Shown here: positions 8,160 through 17,043 of the stretch, piece after piece | How the letters are laid out: the number at the start of each line of letters is the position of its first letter | Position numbering within the stretch: position 1 is the stretch's first letter | Source of the DNA: Flavobacterium sp. UBA7680 | Lineage (GTDB): Bacteria > Bacteroidota > Bacteroidia > Flavobacteriales > Flavobacteriaceae | Assembly (NCBI RefSeq): GCF_002482975.1 | Contig: NZ_DLHA01000019.1 | Coordinates: 360,394-424,393 of the forward strand | Reading direction: 5' to 3' | Length of the DNA stretch: 64,000 nt | The notes under the pieces: model-generated | Told to the model about the DNA's origin: nothing | The model's database searches: none | What the model saw: the letters and a program-made list of their open reading frames with translations, nothing else | Program-made: the position numbers and the translations under genes

Positions 8160-10088
8160 CTATTTTAGTACTGATTTATCCGAATCAATTTTGCCTTTAT
8201 TGGTTATAATTTCAGTTAACATAGCCGATTCATATCCCATCATTTTAGCTCTTCTGGCTTCTTTTAAGGCTTTTTCGGGCTGTTTTAGTTTATAATACAT
8301 TTCACCCAGATTACAGACAAAAATGGGTTCTTTCGGGTTTATTTCGATTGCTTTTTCAAAGTACGGCAGTGATTCTTCATAGCGCAGTTCTATATCTAAA
8401 ATACATCCGTAATTATTGTAGATAAGAGCATTTACTGGAGGCTCGTGCTGTGTTTTTGTGAAATAATATTTTCTTTTCTTAAAGCTGGCTTCAAAACCTT
8501 TTGTATACCATAATATTCTGGTTTCAAGAAAATAAGCCGAAGAATATTGAGGATCTATAAGTAATATAGCATTGCATACTTTTTGTGCTTCCTCATAATT
8601 TTTGGCAAAAACAAAATCCCAGCCTTCTTTTAAAAGTGCTCTTTTGGTTTCGTCTTCTTTTTTCTCGAGATGTTCGTCGTCTATTTCTTTTTTTCGGTAT
8701 TCATCAATTTCAATTTCCCAGCCTGTAAAAACTAATTTTTTATTATTTCCAATTACTGTAAAAACTAAATCTTTTGCGGCAGCATCTTTAAAATCAAGAG
8801 CAAACAAAACCTGATTTTGGGATCCGGCTGCCAGAACTTCTTCAATTTTCTGATTCAATTTCTGAATATCAATATGTACTCTCATCCAGGTTCGTAAATA
8901 AGAACCTCTGTGTACAAAAATGAGTTTTCTGGGTAAATGTCTTAAAGCGGGTTCTGCAATAGCTCCTTTTTCTATTTTATAATATTTAAAATAATTATCG
9001 TTTATTTCCAGATAATTTCGTTTGTCTAAACCTTCAAATTCTAAATTCCAGACTACAAGTTTATCTTTTAATTCAAAACGTTCCTGAATGTCATTGGAGT
9101 TTTTTATTCTTTCAATTAATTGAGAAAAATGTTCTTCGTTATCATAAAATCTATGACAACGTCGGTTTGCTATAATTTTTTCTTGTTTTTGTTCTTCGCT
9201 TATTTCAGTTTCGTTATTGGCTTCGAAGTCCAGTAAAACCGTGTCGTCATTGTATAATTTAAAGCCTCCGTTTTGGTAAATATGAAGATAGATTCGCTTA
9301 GATTTTTTACCTCGAATGTTTTTAGGTTCATCTAACGGATATTTCTCCTCTTCAAGTTCTAATTTATCCATAGGAAACGGAACATCTATTTTATAATACC
9401 GATCTTCAACAATAGAAAGCCATGACATTTGAAAACGATCTGCATCAAATGGAATATGAATTAAGCTTGAGAAAGCTGATTGGTTTAAATGATAATATTT
9501 TGATTGCGTTTCCATTTCTGAAAGTTCTTCTTCAGAATAAAAACAAATATTATTCTCCAGTTTTACATCTGAAATTACATGTTGTGAAGAATTGACAAAT
9601 GCAACCGAATCGATATACATTAAAAGTTCGCGATCGTGATAAACGCTAAAAGTGGCTTTAAAATAAGTACTAGCCAGATTAACTTGTGCGTAATGATGTG
9701 AACCAAAATAATGTGTATAATAAACCAACGGCACACCCAGCAAAACTGCAAGCCATATTGAAAAATACAAGCCATTAAAAGTTCCTGTTTTTTGATACGT
9801 AACCAAAGCATAAACACCATAATCTACAAAAAGCAGCAATGCAGTTATCATAATTACGCCAAACACAAATTCTAAACTGATACTGGCGCTGGATTTTCCG
9901 TAATAAAAAAAGTAAAAATAACCGCACCAGGCGATGGCAGCATTAAAAAACACCGCAAATCCAAGTCCGAGGAAGTACAATAGAAAATAACTTATAAGCG
10001 CGGCAACAAACAATAATCCGACAGGAAAGAAAATTTCTCCGCTAAAATAAACGGGATCAACTCTTTTATACGAACGGTAATTTTTCAT
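8160..10088 (-). CDS. Membrane protein with C-terminal tetratricopeptide repeats
   Basis: A 642-residue protein. The N-terminal 125 residues hold about four to five transmembrane helices, starting at IFFPVGLLFVAALISYFLLY. A long soluble middle region (about 130-480) matches no family I can name. The C-terminal region (about 490-630) is TPR-like: AQKVCNAILLIDPQYSSAYF, YEESLPYFEKAIEINPKEP and NLGEMYYKLKQPEKALKEAR. TPRs suggest a scaffold for a protein complex at the membrane. The 328-base upstream gap contains the heptamer array. Function unknown. Confidence 0.75.
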   Translation of the reverse strand: MKNYRSYKRVDPVYFSGEIFFPVGLLFVAALISYFLLYFLGLGFAVFFNAAIAWCGYFYFFYYGKSSASISLEFVFGVIMITALLLFVDYGVYALVTYQKTGTFNGLYFSIWLAVLLGVPLVYYTHYFGSHHYAQVNLASTYFKATFSVYHDRELLMYIDSVAFVNSSQHVISDVKLENNICFYSEEELSEMETQSKYYHLNQSAFSSLIHIPFDADRFQMSWLSIVEDRYYKIDVPFPMDKLELEEEKYPLDEPKNIRGKKSKRIYLHIYQNGGFKLYNDDTVLLDFEANNETEISEEQKQEKIIANRRCHRFYDNEEHFSQLIERIKNSNDIQERFELKDKLVVWNLEFEGLDKRNYLEINDNYFKYYKIEKGAIAEPALRHLPRKLIFVHRGSYLRTWMRVHIDIQKLNQKIEEVLAAGSQNQVLFALDFKDAAAKDLVFTVIGNNKKLVFTGWEIEIDEYRKKEIDDEHLEKKEDETKRALLKEGWDFVFAKNYEEAQKVCNAILLIDPQYSSAYFLETRILWYTKGFEASFKKRKYYFTKTQHEPPVNALIYNNYGCILDIELRYEESLPYFEKAIEINPKEPIFVCNLGEMYYKLKQPEKALKEARRAKMMGYESAMLTEIITNKGKIDSDKSVLK

Positions 10089-10172
10089 GATTTATTCTTC
10101 AATTTTAAAACCGCAAATGTAGAAGTTCGTTATAGTGGAGAAGTCATTATAAATGATGATTTTTTAGTTTAC

Positions 10173-10246
10173 GGTTTCAGGTTTCAGGTTTCAGGTTTCA
10201 GGTTTCAGGTTTCAGGTTTCAGGTTTCAGGTTTCAGGTTTCAGGTT
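10173..10246. repeat. Perfect tandem array of the heptamer GGTTTCA
   Basis: Ten perfect consecutive copies of GGTTTCA plus GGTT (74 bases). They lie in the 328-base gap between two divergent genes (TPR protein and TauE). The same unit recurs at 43246-43307 and, degenerate, around 51290-51320 and 51640-51750. Being a multiple of seven and noncoding, it is open to slippage without a coding effect. Confidence 0.9.
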
Positions 10247-10249
10247 GGG

Positions 10250-10282
10250 AACTTTGTCAAAGTTTTAAACTTTGACAAAGTT
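10250..10282. repeat. TTTGTCAAAG palindromic unit
   Basis: AACTTTGTCAAAG and CTTTGACAAAGTT flank a central TTTTAAA. It is directly downstream of the heptamer array. The same unit occurs at 3826-3858, 7497-7529 and 16927-16959. Confidence 0.7.
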
Positions 10283-10416
10283 TTTGAGCACCAGACTGAA
10301 AACTCATAACTCATAACTCAAAATTCATAACTAATAACTCAAAACATTTTTAAGGTATATTTAAGTTCCCGAACAAATATGTATTCGTAAATTAGCATCA
10401 AACAAAATTTATCTTA

Positions 10417-11253
10417 ATGACAGTACTTACATTTACCCTGATAATGCTGCTTGGTGCTTTTTTAGCAGGTTTTATTGGTTCATTATCAGGCTTGGGCGGT
10501 GGCATAATTATTATTCCGCTTCTAACAATTATTCTTGGTGTTGATATTCATTATGCAATTGGAGCTGCTTTAGTTTCGGTAATTGCAACTTCTTCGGGTT
10601 CTGCGGCGGCTTATGTTAAGGAAGGAATTACCAATATGCGCCTCGGCATTTTTCTGGAAATTGCTACAACAATCGGAGCTGTTTGCGGTGCTTTACTTTC
10701 AACCATTGCTCCTACTTCATTTATTGCCGTTTTATTCGGACTTACCTTGATTTTTTCGGCTATAAATTCGCTTCGTAAAAAAGAAGAACACATTGTTTTA
10801 GAATCAAGTCCGCTGGCTAAAAGCTTAAAACTTCAGGGAACTTATCCCACGCACGACGGACAAGTGGTAAGCTACGGAACTAAAAATGTTATTGGCGGTT
10901 TCAGCATGATGGGAATTGCCGGAATGATGTCTGGTTTACTAGGGATTGGTTCTGGTGCTTTTAAAGTTATTGCGATGGATAATATTATGCGAATTCCGTT
11001 TAAGGTTTCTACCACAACCAGTAATTTTATGATGGGCGTTACGGCAATGGCGAGTTCTGTAATTTACATTCAAAAAGGATATATCGAACCCGGAATTTGT
11101 ATGCCGGTTGTTATTGGTGTTTTGTTTGGCGCAATGGCCGGAGCAAAAATTTTGGTTAGAACAAATCCTAAAAAGCTTAGAATATTTTTTGCATGCTTGA
11201 TTTTTGTATTGGCAGTTAATATGATTTATAATGGACTTAATGGAAAAATCTAA
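10417..11253 (+). CDS. Sulfite exporter TauE/SafE family protein
   Basis: Integral inner-membrane protein of 278 residues with two homologous halves of about four helices each. Each half opens with the family's Gly-rich repeat: GFIGSLSGLGGGIIIIPLL near residue 19, and GMMSGLLGIGSGAFKVIAMD near residue 168. The family exports sulfite, sulfoacetate or other small organosulfur anions or moves them across the membrane; the substrate here is not shown. It is immediately followed by, and possibly overlaps, a DUF1634 protein, a pairing that suggests a two-component membrane unit. Confidence 0.88.
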   Translation: MTVLTFTLIMLLGAFLAGFIGSLSGLGGGIIIIPLLTIILGVDIHYAIGAALVSVIATSSGSAAAYVKEGITNMRLGIFLEIATTIGAVCGALLSTIAPTSFIAVLFGLTLIFSAINSLRKKEEHIVLESSPLAKSLKLQGTYPTHDGQVVSYGTKNVIGGFSMMGIAGMMSGLLGIGSGAFKVIAMDNIMRIPFKVSTTTSNFMMGVTAMASSVIYIQKGYIEPGICMPVVIGVLFGAMAGAKILVRTNPKKLRIFFACLIFVLAVNMIYNGLNGKI

Positions 11254-11647
11254 AGTTATGACGCACGAAAAATTTGGAGAAAAAGATTTTCAAACCATTA
11301 TTGGAAACTTATTGCGCTACGGTGTTTGGATTTCACTTTCAGTAGCTTTTATTGGCGGAATCGTTTATTTAATGCACCACGGAAATGACATTGAAGATTA
11401 TTCTGTTTTTAAAGAAAATGACCGAAATATATTTGAAGTAATTTCGTCGGTTGTAAATGGTGTAATTTCGGGAAGCGGTGAATTTTTGATCTTCTTCGGA
11501 ATCATATTATTGTTTTTAACGCCTGTTTTCAGGGTTTTACTTTCTCTCTTCTCTTTTTTAATCGAGAAAGATTATTTATATGTAGTGATCACGCTGATTG
11601 TTATTCTGATTATTATAACCAGTATTTCATTTGGGTTCTCGCATTAG
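11231..11647 (+). CDS. DUF1634 domain-containing membrane protein
   Basis: Membrane protein of up to 138 residues with three hydrophobic segments: YGVWISLSVAFIGGIVYLM, GEFLIFFGIILLFLTPVFRVLL and YLYVVITLIVILIIITSISF. The motif LLRYGVWISL and the order of helices fit DUF1634. Starts at 11231, 11240 or 11258 are possible; the first two overlap the TauE gene, so translation is probably coupled. The family has no settled biochemical role and is found next to TauE/SafE genes, where it may be an accessory subunit. Confidence 0.82.
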   Translation: MDLMEKSKVMTHEKFGEKDFQTIIGNLLRYGVWISLSVAFIGGIVYLMHHGNDIEDYSVFKENDRNIFEVISSVVNGVISGSGEFLIFFGIILLFLTPVFRVLLSLFSFLIEKDYLYVVITLIVILIIITSISFGFSH

Positions 11648-11744
11648 AATTTTAGATTGTAGATTTTAGAGTTCAGATTTTGGAATTTGGAATTTAAATA
11701 TTGGAATTTGATATTGATATTGACATTGAAATTTAGAAAAATTT

Positions 11745-12767
11745 ATGGAAATAGGAATCGATAGTTTTGCTTCGGCAATGTACGGCGACAACAATACTTT
11801 GAGCAGTGTTGACGCAATGGAACAACTGCTGCAGAGAATTGAATTTGCAGATCAGGTTGGATTGGATGTTTTTGGAATTGGAGAACATCATAAAAAAGAA
11901 TTTCTGGATTCGGCAACAGCGGTAATTTTAAGTGCGGCTGCGGCTCGAACAAAAAATATTCGTTTGGCAAGTGCGGTAACAGTTTTAAGTGCTGCAGATC
12001 CTGTAAGGGTTTACCAAAGTTTTGCGACATTGGATTTAATTTCAAAAGGAAGAGCCGAAATAGTTGTGGGACGCGGATCTGCTATTGAAGCTTATCCTCT
12101 TTTTGGATATGATCTTAAAGATTATGATGCACTTTTTAAGGAAAAACTCGAATTACTTTTGCAGGTTAGAGATAATGAATTTATAACGTGGTATGGAAAA
12201 TTTCGTCCGGAACTGAATAATCTTCCGGTTTACCCGAGGGCTTTACAGGAAAAAATGCCGATTTGGCTTGGCGTTGGCGGAACTCCGGAATCTTTTGTAA
12301 GAGCCGGAAGTTTGGGCTTACCTTTAATGGTTGCTGTTATTGGCGGACAAACGCATCGTTTTAAACCTTTAATTGATTTGTATCGTGAAGCCGGAAAAGC
12401 GGCAGGTTTTAAACCACACGAATTAAAAGTTGGATTGCATTCGCCAGGATATGTTTCGAATACAACTGAAAAAGCAATTGAAGAATATTATCCGGGTTAT
12501 GCTGAATTGTGGACGAAATTAGGATATGAGAGAGGCTGGCCTCCGGTAACAAAAGGTAAATTTGATGGATTAATTGATGATTTAGGCGTTCTAATTGTGG
12601 GAAGTCCTGAAAGAGCTGCTGAGAAAATTTTACGTCACAGCGAAGCGCTTGGCGGTGTTGAAAGATTTACTTTCCAAATGGATAACGCGGGTTTAACGCA
12701 TTCACAATTAATGAACGCCATAGAACTCATCGGAACAAAACTAATTCCTTTGATTAAGAAGGGATAG
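11745..12767 (+). CDS. LLM class flavin-dependent oxidoreductase (luciferase-like)
   Basis: Cytoplasmic flavin-dependent monooxygenase-like protein of 340 residues. The N-terminus MEIGIDSFA, the motif FGIGEHHKKEFLDSATAVIL near residue 45, and RLASAVTVLSAADPVRVYQ near residue 85 are typical of the bacterial-luciferase TIM-barrel family. DLISKGRAEIVVGRGSAIEA is the conserved flavin/phosphate-binding region. The natural substrate cannot be assigned. It is 97 bases after the DUF1634 gene; the gap holds a degenerate TTGGAATTT-type repeat and no clear promoter. Confidence 0.88.
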   Translation: MEIGIDSFASAMYGDNNTLSSVDAMEQLLQRIEFADQVGLDVFGIGEHHKKEFLDSATAVILSAAAARTKNIRLASAVTVLSAADPVRVYQSFATLDLISKGRAEIVVGRGSAIEAYPLFGYDLKDYDALFKEKLELLLQVRDNEFITWYGKFRPELNNLPVYPRALQEKMPIWLGVGGTPESFVRAGSLGLPLMVAVIGGQTHRFKPLIDLYREAGKAAGFKPHELKVGLHSPGYVSNTTEKAIEEYYPGYAELWTKLGYERGWPPVTKGKFDGLIDDLGVLIVGSPERAAEKILRHSEALGGVERFTFQMDNAGLTHSQLMNAIELIGTKLIPLIKKG

Positions 12768-12771
12768 ATTT

Positions 12772-12925
12772 TGGGCCACAGATGACACAGATTAAACGGA
12801 TTTACGCTGGTATTTTTTAATCGAACGTATAAATAAAACTGTGAAAATCCGTTTAAGCCGTTCAATCCGTGGGCTTTTTTTTGCCACAGATTACACAGAT
12901 TAAACGGATTTTTATTTTCTTGGAA
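12772..12925. repeat. Dispersed GCCACAGATTAAAC-type palindromic repeat
   Basis: GCCACAGATGACACAGATTAAACGGATTT near 12776 pairs imperfectly with AAATCCGTTTAAGCCGTTCAATCCGTGGGC near 12845-12872, followed by a T run. A second half-copy follows (12881-12912). The family recurs at 18172-18300, 25278-25320 and 61759-61907. It lies between convergent genes and may also serve as a bidirectional terminator. Confidence 0.6.
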
Positions 12926-12984
12926 GATTCAAAATCTTTGTCTCTTTGTCTCTTTGAACCTTTGAACCTTTGTAACTAAAAAAT

Positions 12985-15408
12985 TTAAAACAATTTATAA
13001 GTAACTCCAATTCTGAAGTTAATTGGCTGTTCTGTCTGCCAGTAGTATGCATTTAGCCACTCGTAGTAAGAACCGCTGTAAAGATATTTATCTAAGATAT
13101 TAAATACGTTTCCGGTAACTTTAAATTTACCTGTTTCATATGATAAACCTCCATCAAGTCTGAAATAGTTTGGAAGTTTTTCTAAACCTTCACTCCACGT
13201 ATCTGTTTGACGTCCTGCAAGGAAAGAACCTCCAATAGAAGCACCAAAACCTTTAAGTGCGCCGCCTTGAACGGTATAATTTAACCATGCATTTGCAGTA
13301 TGTTTTGCATAACCCGGAACAATAGAACCTGCTCTAATACTTGGCACATTAGAATCAAGAACAATAGATTCTGTAAAAGCATAGTTGGCAATAAGATTAA
13401 GACCGTCAAATAATTTTCCTCTTACATCAAATTCAACACCTTCTGCTCTCTTTTTTCCTAAAATAACCTTGAATACATCATTTGGTCCGTTAGTTGGGTC
13501 AGCAGTAAGTTCATTTTCTTTTATAATTCTGTATGCTGAAAGAGAGGTATTCCATGAACCGTCAAACCAATCTCTTTTAATACCAAACTCAATATTATTA
13601 CCTGTAAGAGGTTTTATTGGATCTCCATTTTGCGTAATACCAGATTGAGGTGTAAAAGCCTGATCATACAATCCATAAACCGCTGTATTTGGATCTATAG
13701 AAAAACTAAGTCCTGCACGAGGTGTAATGTGGCTGTCTTCCTGAACTTCTCCCCAAGCTGACTGGCTAATCCAGGTGTATCTTGCTGCAAGAGTTAATCT
13801 TAGTTTATTTTCAAAAAAACCAACTTCATCCTGAACATAACCCGCAGCATATTCTGAACTCATAAGTCCGCCCGCTCTTTGGCTAAGAGGCGTTTCGTGA
13901 TCAAAAGCTGGCAGTCCGTTTGCCGGCGTACCATAATTTGGATTATAAACATTAAATGGTTTATCAAGCGTATCAAGATCATGAGATTGTCCCCAATCTG
14001 CCATATAATCCTTACTTCCTAAATCTACTCCACCTAATACTTTATGAGTAATTGGTCCTGTATTAAATTTTCCGTTAACAAAAATCTGTCCTAAATACAT
14101 ATTGCTTTCTGCGTCCCAGATACCAACATTTCTAATGATATCTCCAGTTCCAATAGAAACATCCGGAATCTTATCTCCATCAGTATCAATATCAGCCGGA
14201 CCCACTAAACTTGGCCAAGAACTGTAACCTTGCTGAATGTATTTAAAATAAGAAGTCTGAGCAGTAAGTTTCCAGTTATCATCAAATTTGTGTTCAAATG
14301 TCAGGTAACCGCTGTGATCCTGAATATTGGTATCAGGCAATCCCGGCTGCGTCATTGTAAATCCTACCGGAAGCGTTCCGTATCCGCCAGATGCAGGACC
14401 AAATACATAATAAGAACCCACTTCCGTCATATTTGCATATTGGAAATTATATTCTGCCGAGATTTTTGTTTTATCGTCAATTTGGTATGAAATAACCGGA
14501 GCAATTGCATAACGGTTGTTGTGTTCAAAAGCTCGGTGAGAACCTTTGTTCTGCGCAGCTCCGTTAAATCTATAAAGTAATTTTCCTTTTTTATCTAATT
14601 TTCCGTCAAGATCAAGACTTACTCTGTAAAAATCATAGCTTCCGCTAATGGCAGTAACTTCACCTTTGGTAATTCCCGTTGGTTTTTTAGTAACCACATT
14701 ATAAAGTCCGCTTGGATCTCCGCTGGAAAGCATAAATCCCGCAGGGCCTTTTACAAATTCGATATGGTCAACAAAACTCATATCTTCAGTTAACGGTCCC
14801 CAGAAAGAAGAAACCACATTAAATCCGTTACGGAAAGCCTGAATCTGCGAGCCGCGCATTGTAATATTCGTATATAAATCTCCCCAATGCTCTAAACGTA
14901 CCGCACCACTCACGTTACGAATAACACCGTCACTCATACTTGTAATTTGCTGATCTTTTAATGTTTGAGCACTTACAATTTGTACGTTTTGCGGAATTTC
15001 TAATACCGGAGTCTGAAGACGTAATGACAATGAAGGTTTGTCTTGTTTGTATTTATTTTTTGTAATAACAACTTCATCAAGATCTTCCTGACTTTCAGAA
15101 AGTGTAAAGTTTTTGGTAGTAGTCTGTTTTGCAGTTACTACAATTGTATTTTCAACGGCGTGAATTCCAACTGCACGAACACTAATAGTGTAAGAACCCG
15201 GCTTAACATTTTTAATTTCATATTGACCGTTGTCATTTGTAACAGCCGAATATCTTGTTCCTTTAAGAACTATTGAAACACCCGGCACTGGTTCGTTACC
15301 GCTTAAAGAAATTTTTCCGTTTACTTTTCCTAATTCCTGACTCATTGCATTTAGCGATGTCAAAAGAACCATCAAAAAACAAACTTTCTTAATGATATTT
15401 ATACTCAT
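12985..15408 (-). CDS. TonB-dependent siderophore receptor
   Basis: Outer-membrane receptor of 807 residues. Signal peptide 1-24 (ends AMSQ), then a CarboxypepD_reg-like domain (about 27-110: VPGVSIVLKGTRYSAVTNDNGQY) and a TonB box, DEVVIT. The plug has the ferric-siderophore signature (TLKDQQITSMSDGVIRNVSG; VEFVKGPAGFMLSSGDPSG; NVVTKKP). The barrel ends in YKLF. It most likely imports a ferric hydroxamate- or catecholate-type siderophore, energised by TonB-ExbBD encoded elsewhere. It is monocistronic with an excellent promoter at 15436-15467. I see no Fur-like box that I would defend. Confidence 0.92.
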   Translation of the reverse strand: MSINIIKKVCFLMVLLTSLNAMSQELGKVNGKISLSGNEPVPGVSIVLKGTRYSAVTNDNGQYEIKNVKPGSYTISVRAVGIHAVENTIVVTAKQTTTKNFTLSESQEDLDEVVITKNKYKQDKPSLSLRLQTPVLEIPQNVQIVSAQTLKDQQITSMSDGVIRNVSGAVRLEHWGDLYTNITMRGSQIQAFRNGFNVVSSFWGPLTEDMSFVDHIEFVKGPAGFMLSSGDPSGLYNVVTKKPTGITKGEVTAISGSYDFYRVSLDLDGKLDKKGKLLYRFNGAAQNKGSHRAFEHNNRYAIAPVISYQIDDKTKISAEYNFQYANMTEVGSYYVFGPASGGYGTLPVGFTMTQPGLPDTNIQDHSGYLTFEHKFDDNWKLTAQTSYFKYIQQGYSSWPSLVGPADIDTDGDKIPDVSIGTGDIIRNVGIWDAESNMYLGQIFVNGKFNTGPITHKVLGGVDLGSKDYMADWGQSHDLDTLDKPFNVYNPNYGTPANGLPAFDHETPLSQRAGGLMSSEYAAGYVQDEVGFFENKLRLTLAARYTWISQSAWGEVQEDSHITPRAGLSFSIDPNTAVYGLYDQAFTPQSGITQNGDPIKPLTGNNIEFGIKRDWFDGSWNTSLSAYRIIKENELTADPTNGPNDVFKVILGKKRAEGVEFDVRGKLFDGLNLIANYAFTESIVLDSNVPSIRAGSIVPGYAKHTANAWLNYTVQGGALKGFGASIGGSFLAGRQTDTWSEGLEKLPNYFRLDGGLSYETGKFKVTGNVFNILDKYLYSGSYYEWLNAYYWQTEQPINFRIGVTYKLF

Positions 15409-15435
15409 TTTAGTACTATTTTAAGTTTTGTTTGG

Positions 15436-15467
15436 CAAAAGTAAACGGTAATGCTGGGGTTTCCAAA
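15436..15467 (-). promoter_or_regulatory. Bacteroidota-type promoter for the siderophore receptor
   Basis: Minus strand: TTTGG (15467-15463), 19-base spacer, TACTTTTG (15443-15436). Both boxes match the flavobacterial consensus TTTG-N19-TAnnTTTG. The start codon lies 27 bases downstream. Confidence 0.8.
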
Positions 15468-15628
15468 TTATTTTTAATTATTCTAAATAAATATAAAATA
15501 ATAAGACTGTTTAGTGATATTTTTACACTTATAACTTTATAAACTTTAGGAGAAAGCAAATAATTGAGGAAGTATACTTATCTTTAATCCGCAAAATAAA
15601 TTTCCAGAACAACAAAAAACACAAATCA

Positions 15629-16909
15629 ATGAATACCACAAAAACAGTTAGAAAAGTTGCTATTGTAGGTTACAATCGAATTCCGTTTGCAAGAGCCAAT
15701 ACCGCTTATGCAAATGTTGGAAATCAGGAAATGATGACCGCAGCCTTAAACGGGCTTATTGATAAATATAATTTAAAGGGACAATTGTTAGGCGAAGTTG
15801 TGGGAGGTGCCGTAATAAAGCATTCTTATGACATGAATATGATAAGAGAATGTGTTATGAAAACCGCTCTCGATCCCGCTACCCCAGCCTGCGATTTGCA
15901 GCAAGCCTGCGATACGGGAATTGAAAGTGCTGTTTATATTGCCAATAAAATTGCGCTTGGTCAAATAGAATCCGGAATTGCCGGTGGTGTAGACTCTATT
16001 AGTGATATGCCAATTGCGGTAAGTGAAAATTTGAGAAAAACATTGCTTAAAGCCAGACAGGCAAAATCATTGGGAGAAAAAATTAAGGCGTTTTTAAAAT
16101 TACGTCCAAAAGATTTTTCTCCATTAGTTCCAAGAAATGAAGAAACACAAACCGGACTTTCGATGGGCGGACATACAGAGATTACGGCAAAATATTATAA
16201 AATTTCAAGAGAAGATCAGGACAACCTCGCGCTTAAAAGTCATTTGAATATGGCAAAAGCGTATGACGAAGGTTTTTTTGCTGATATGATTACGCCATTT
16301 AACGGACTTGACAGAGATAATAACCTGAGAAAAGACAGCACTATAGAAAAACTGGCCAAACTAAATCCTGCTTTTGATAAAGCAAACGGAACTTTAACCG
16401 CCGGAAATTCGACTCCTTTAACTGACGGTGCGTCCTGCATACTGTTAGCCAGCGAAGAATGGGCAAACGAACGCGGATTGCCAATCCTGGCGTATATTAC
16501 TTTTGCAGAAATTGCGGCGATTGAATATGTCAAAAATCAGCAGAATCTTTTATTGGCGCCTTTATTTGCTGCCAGCAGAATGCTTGAAAAAGCCGAATTA
16601 AATTTACAGGATTTTGATTATTATGAAATTCATGAAGCTTTTGCAGCCCAGGTTTTAGCGACTTTAAAAATTTGGGAAAGCCCGGAATTGAGTGCCGAAT
16701 TAGGTTTGAAGAAAACTCTTGGAGCAATCGACAGGGAAAAACTAAATGTAAAAGGAAGCAGTCTTGCAGCCGCGCATCCTTTTGCCGCAACAGGAGGAAG
16801 AATAATTGGCGTTATGGCAAAATTATTAAATGAAAAAGGTTCCGGTAGAGGGTTTATTTCTATCTGCGCTGCCGGAGGACAAGGCGTTACGATGATTATT
16901 GAAAAGTAA
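15629..16909 (+). CDS. Acetyl-CoA C-acyltransferase (thiolase)
   Basis: Thiolase of 426 residues, which joins or cleaves acyl-CoA and acetyl-CoA, as in the last step of beta-oxidation. The nucleophile is probably Cys94 in QQACDTGIES; this replaces the common CxSG context by CDTG. The C-terminal motifs are present: IHEAFAAQ, AAAHPFAATGGR and CAAGGQG (second catalytic Cys about 413). The N-terminus VAIVGYNRIPFARANTAY resembles FadI-type thiolases. No other beta-oxidation gene is adjacent. It is followed by two inverted repeats and a convergent azoreductase gene. Confidence 0.9.
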   Translation: MNTTKTVRKVAIVGYNRIPFARANTAYANVGNQEMMTAALNGLIDKYNLKGQLLGEVVGGAVIKHSYDMNMIRECVMKTALDPATPACDLQQACDTGIESAVYIANKIALGQIESGIAGGVDSISDMPIAVSENLRKTLLKARQAKSLGEKIKAFLKLRPKDFSPLVPRNEETQTGLSMGGHTEITAKYYKISREDQDNLALKSHLNMAKAYDEGFFADMITPFNGLDRDNNLRKDSTIEKLAKLNPAFDKANGTLTAGNSTPLTDGASCILLASEEWANERGLPILAYITFAEIAAIEYVKNQQNLLLAPLFAASRMLEKAELNLQDFDYYEIHEAFAAQVLATLKIWESPELSAELGLKKTLGAIDREKLNVKGSSLAAAHPFAATGGRIIGVMAKLLNEKGSGRGFISICAAGGQGVTMIIEK

Positions 16910-16926
16910 AAATATCTTCAAAAGGT

Positions 16927-17014
16927 ATCTTTGTCAAAGTTTAAAACTTTGACAAAGATTTTAGAATCTAAACTTTACGACAAACCCGACAGGTTTTTAA
17001 AACCTGTCGGGTTT
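16927..17014. terminator. Double hairpin between convergent thiolase and azoR genes
   Basis: First hairpin: ATCTTTGTCAAAG/CTTTGACAAAGAT (16927-16959), a copy of the dispersed TTTGTCAAAG unit. Second hairpin: AAACCCGACAGGTTT/AAACCTGTCGGGTTT (16982-17014), a 15-bp perfect stem. The second is likely the bidirectional terminator. Confidence 0.7.
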
Positions 17015-17043
17015 ACTTGTAATTATAGAAAATAGTTTTTCAA

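Noticed and set aside
10173..10246. CRISPR-like array
   Set aside because: The unit is only 7 bp, perfectly contiguous and has no spacers; no cas gene is in the window.
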